Assembly: GCA_013397435.1 (NCBI GenBank)
Contig: VZRG01000190.1
Span: 186,001-250,000, forward strand
Source of the DNA: Erythrocercus mccallii
Taxonomy: Eukaryota; Chordata; Aves; Passeriformes; Dicruridae
Reading direction: 5' to 3'
DNA length: 64,000 nt
Shown: positions 62,659 to 64,000 of the stretch, in pieces
Position numbering within the stretch: position 1 is the first letter of the stretch
Layout of the letters: every line of letters starts with the position of its first letter
The notes under the pieces: model-generated
Told to the model about the DNA's origin: nothing
The model's input: only the letters and a program-made list of their open reading frames with translations
Databases searched by the model: none
Translations under genes and position numbers: made by a program

Positions 62659-64000
62659 GTAGGCTTGGGATTCAGAGAGCAGGACCTAGACTTCAGGAGT
62701 GGCAGACATCCAAGTGTGCAGAAAAGTGTGCTTGGTTTTTTGTGACAGTGTAGAGTGAAATCAAAGAGTCGCGCTGTTTGCACTCTGGAGCTTCTCCAAA
62801 ACTTATGTTTAGACCCAGACTTGCCTCCATTTATCAAACTTACTTAGCTTGAAGAGTCTGACCATGTGGTTACCACCATATTAGCATCTGAGATATTAAG
62901 TTTATGCTACTGAACAAATTTATGACTTGAAAGCCTGATCCTTGTCGCTGGGGATTCAAGATGAGGACAGATGAAGCAATTTGCTCAGAGTCAAAAAGAG
63001 GATGGGTTATAAAGCTGAGGACTAAACCAGAACCCGAGTCCCATGTTGTTGGCCAATGCTCAGGAGGATCCTTTCTCCTTTCCAGGAATTGAAAGATCAG
63101 TGACTTGCTCTCTAAATGCCTCCAATGGGAACTCTCCAAAACACAGTAAATGGGATTTTTCACACTTTGACTAATGAAAGCTTGGCACATGGCACAACAA
63201 ATAAAATCCTCGCTGCCAGCAGTGAAGATATATACAAAATTATGTTTATTTCTACAGGGTTTGTGAATAAGTAAGACATTTTTCACCCATGAAAGGCAGT
63301 TTCTGTGTGCATGTAAGTTAGGAACAACAAAAAGTGTGACTGATGATCCCAATGAACATCATCCCATGAGATTCAAATAGTTGTAACTTTTTGCTTCTCA
63401 AAAGAAAATCTCTCTTTTTACTTCACCCTACAAACGTCTAGGTTGATTGTGGCTATATTTCTCTGCTCTTGACAGAAATACAGACATAATTCATCCTTTT
63501 GTTTCATGATTAGAGACAAGTTATCACAGGGCTAGGCATCTACAGAGAGAGATGCAACAAGACGTGCTCAGAAAGCACAGTGCCTGCAAGATCTACTTCT
63601 ACATGATAACAAAGCTAGTTTCTGACATGGTGGGAGAGCTCATTCTTTTTGCCAAACTATGACATTTCCTTTATTTGATCTTTTTCCCTGCTTTCTTGGT
63701 ACTTTCCACATGACCAGTGGCAACAAGAGGAGAGACTAGTCCTTAACTCCTCATGCAGGCAAACTAAAAGTTATTAGACACAAACTGGGACTGACCAACA
63801 TGCACTATAGACATACTTCCAAAACAGACATTTTTTTTTCTCTTTGTCTGCTCAAACTGTTTGGAAAAGAGTGCATTGAAAAAAGCCCTGAAAACAATAA
63901 CTTCTGTGATAAACTGATAATGGGATCCTACCAAATAAATAATGATGACCTGGCCATGGCCTTCCAGATCACAGCAAACTTGATATCCCTAGGATAGCTC

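Larger units (their letters stand above)
60901..64000. other. Unique sequence with one exon-like block
   Basis: The exon-like block at 62598-62658 and a 12-bp duplication at 61245 are listed separately. The longest frame (minus 62870-63352, 160 codons) shows no domain, signal peptide or motif that I recognise and is treated as chance. Nothing is cut off at the right edge that I can identify. Confidence 0.65.

Noticed and set aside
62870..63352. 160-codon minus-strand open frame
   Set aside because: No recognisable family or start context, and no splice structure.
1..64000. tRNA, rRNA, spliceosomal RNA, mitochondrial insert, CRISPR array or bacterial-type operon
   Set aside because: I looked for promoter-box and conserved-core words of these classes and for regular direct repeats with spacers, and saw none; the CR1 fragments place the DNA in a bird nuclear genome.

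Overview
This window reads as ordinary nuclear DNA from a bird, and I could not recognise a protein-coding gene, rRNA, tRNA, CRISPR array or intact mobile element in it. The avian call rests on CR1 retroposon fragments. The clearest (57829-58040) carries the usual avian CR1 3' end and finishes in a short ATTCT-type repeat. A second, inverted copy (15157-15222) has the typical bird 3'-end box. Older, decayed CR1-like pieces lie at 24651-24705, 30565-30682 and probably 18930-19040. Interspersed repeats are sparse and CpG is scarce except in two patches. This fits a long intron or an intergenic interval. The long open frames (up to about 185 codons) match no family I know, often overlap open frames on the other strand, and look like chance.

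Layout. 1-15 kb: unique sequence with three small tandem duplications, a perfect oestrogen-response-element palindrome (1070-1084) and a perfect glucocorticoid/androgen-type palindrome (11985-11999). 15-25 kb: an inverted CR1, an AT-rich stretch (18.1-19.3 kb) that looks like a conserved non-coding element with an old repeat beside it, and an ancient CR1 near 24.7 kb. 25-33 kb: exon-like blocks with good splice signals (25689-25780, 26594-26684), a GC-rich stretch near 29.2-29.6 kb, another old CR1, and a CpG-enriched patch (31.26-31.76 kb) holding an exon-like block on the minus strand. 33-45 kb: an almost pure A/C tract, more exon-like blocks, an ATCAC pentanucleotide array and a CA-rich array. 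45-64 kb: the best-framed exon-like block (46350-46440), a cluster of TAATCC homeodomain sites (49.0-49.1 kb), the best CR1, and two enhancer-like stretches (58.36-59.01 and 60.44-60.90 kb).

Interpretation. If the window does anything, it is most likely regulatory or part of a large or non-coding transcription unit. The exon-like blocks and candidate conserved elements were picked by eye from splice consensus, open frame and base composition. They are hypotheses that transcript data or a multi-bird alignment could settle. I found no evidence for a novel multi-gene system.
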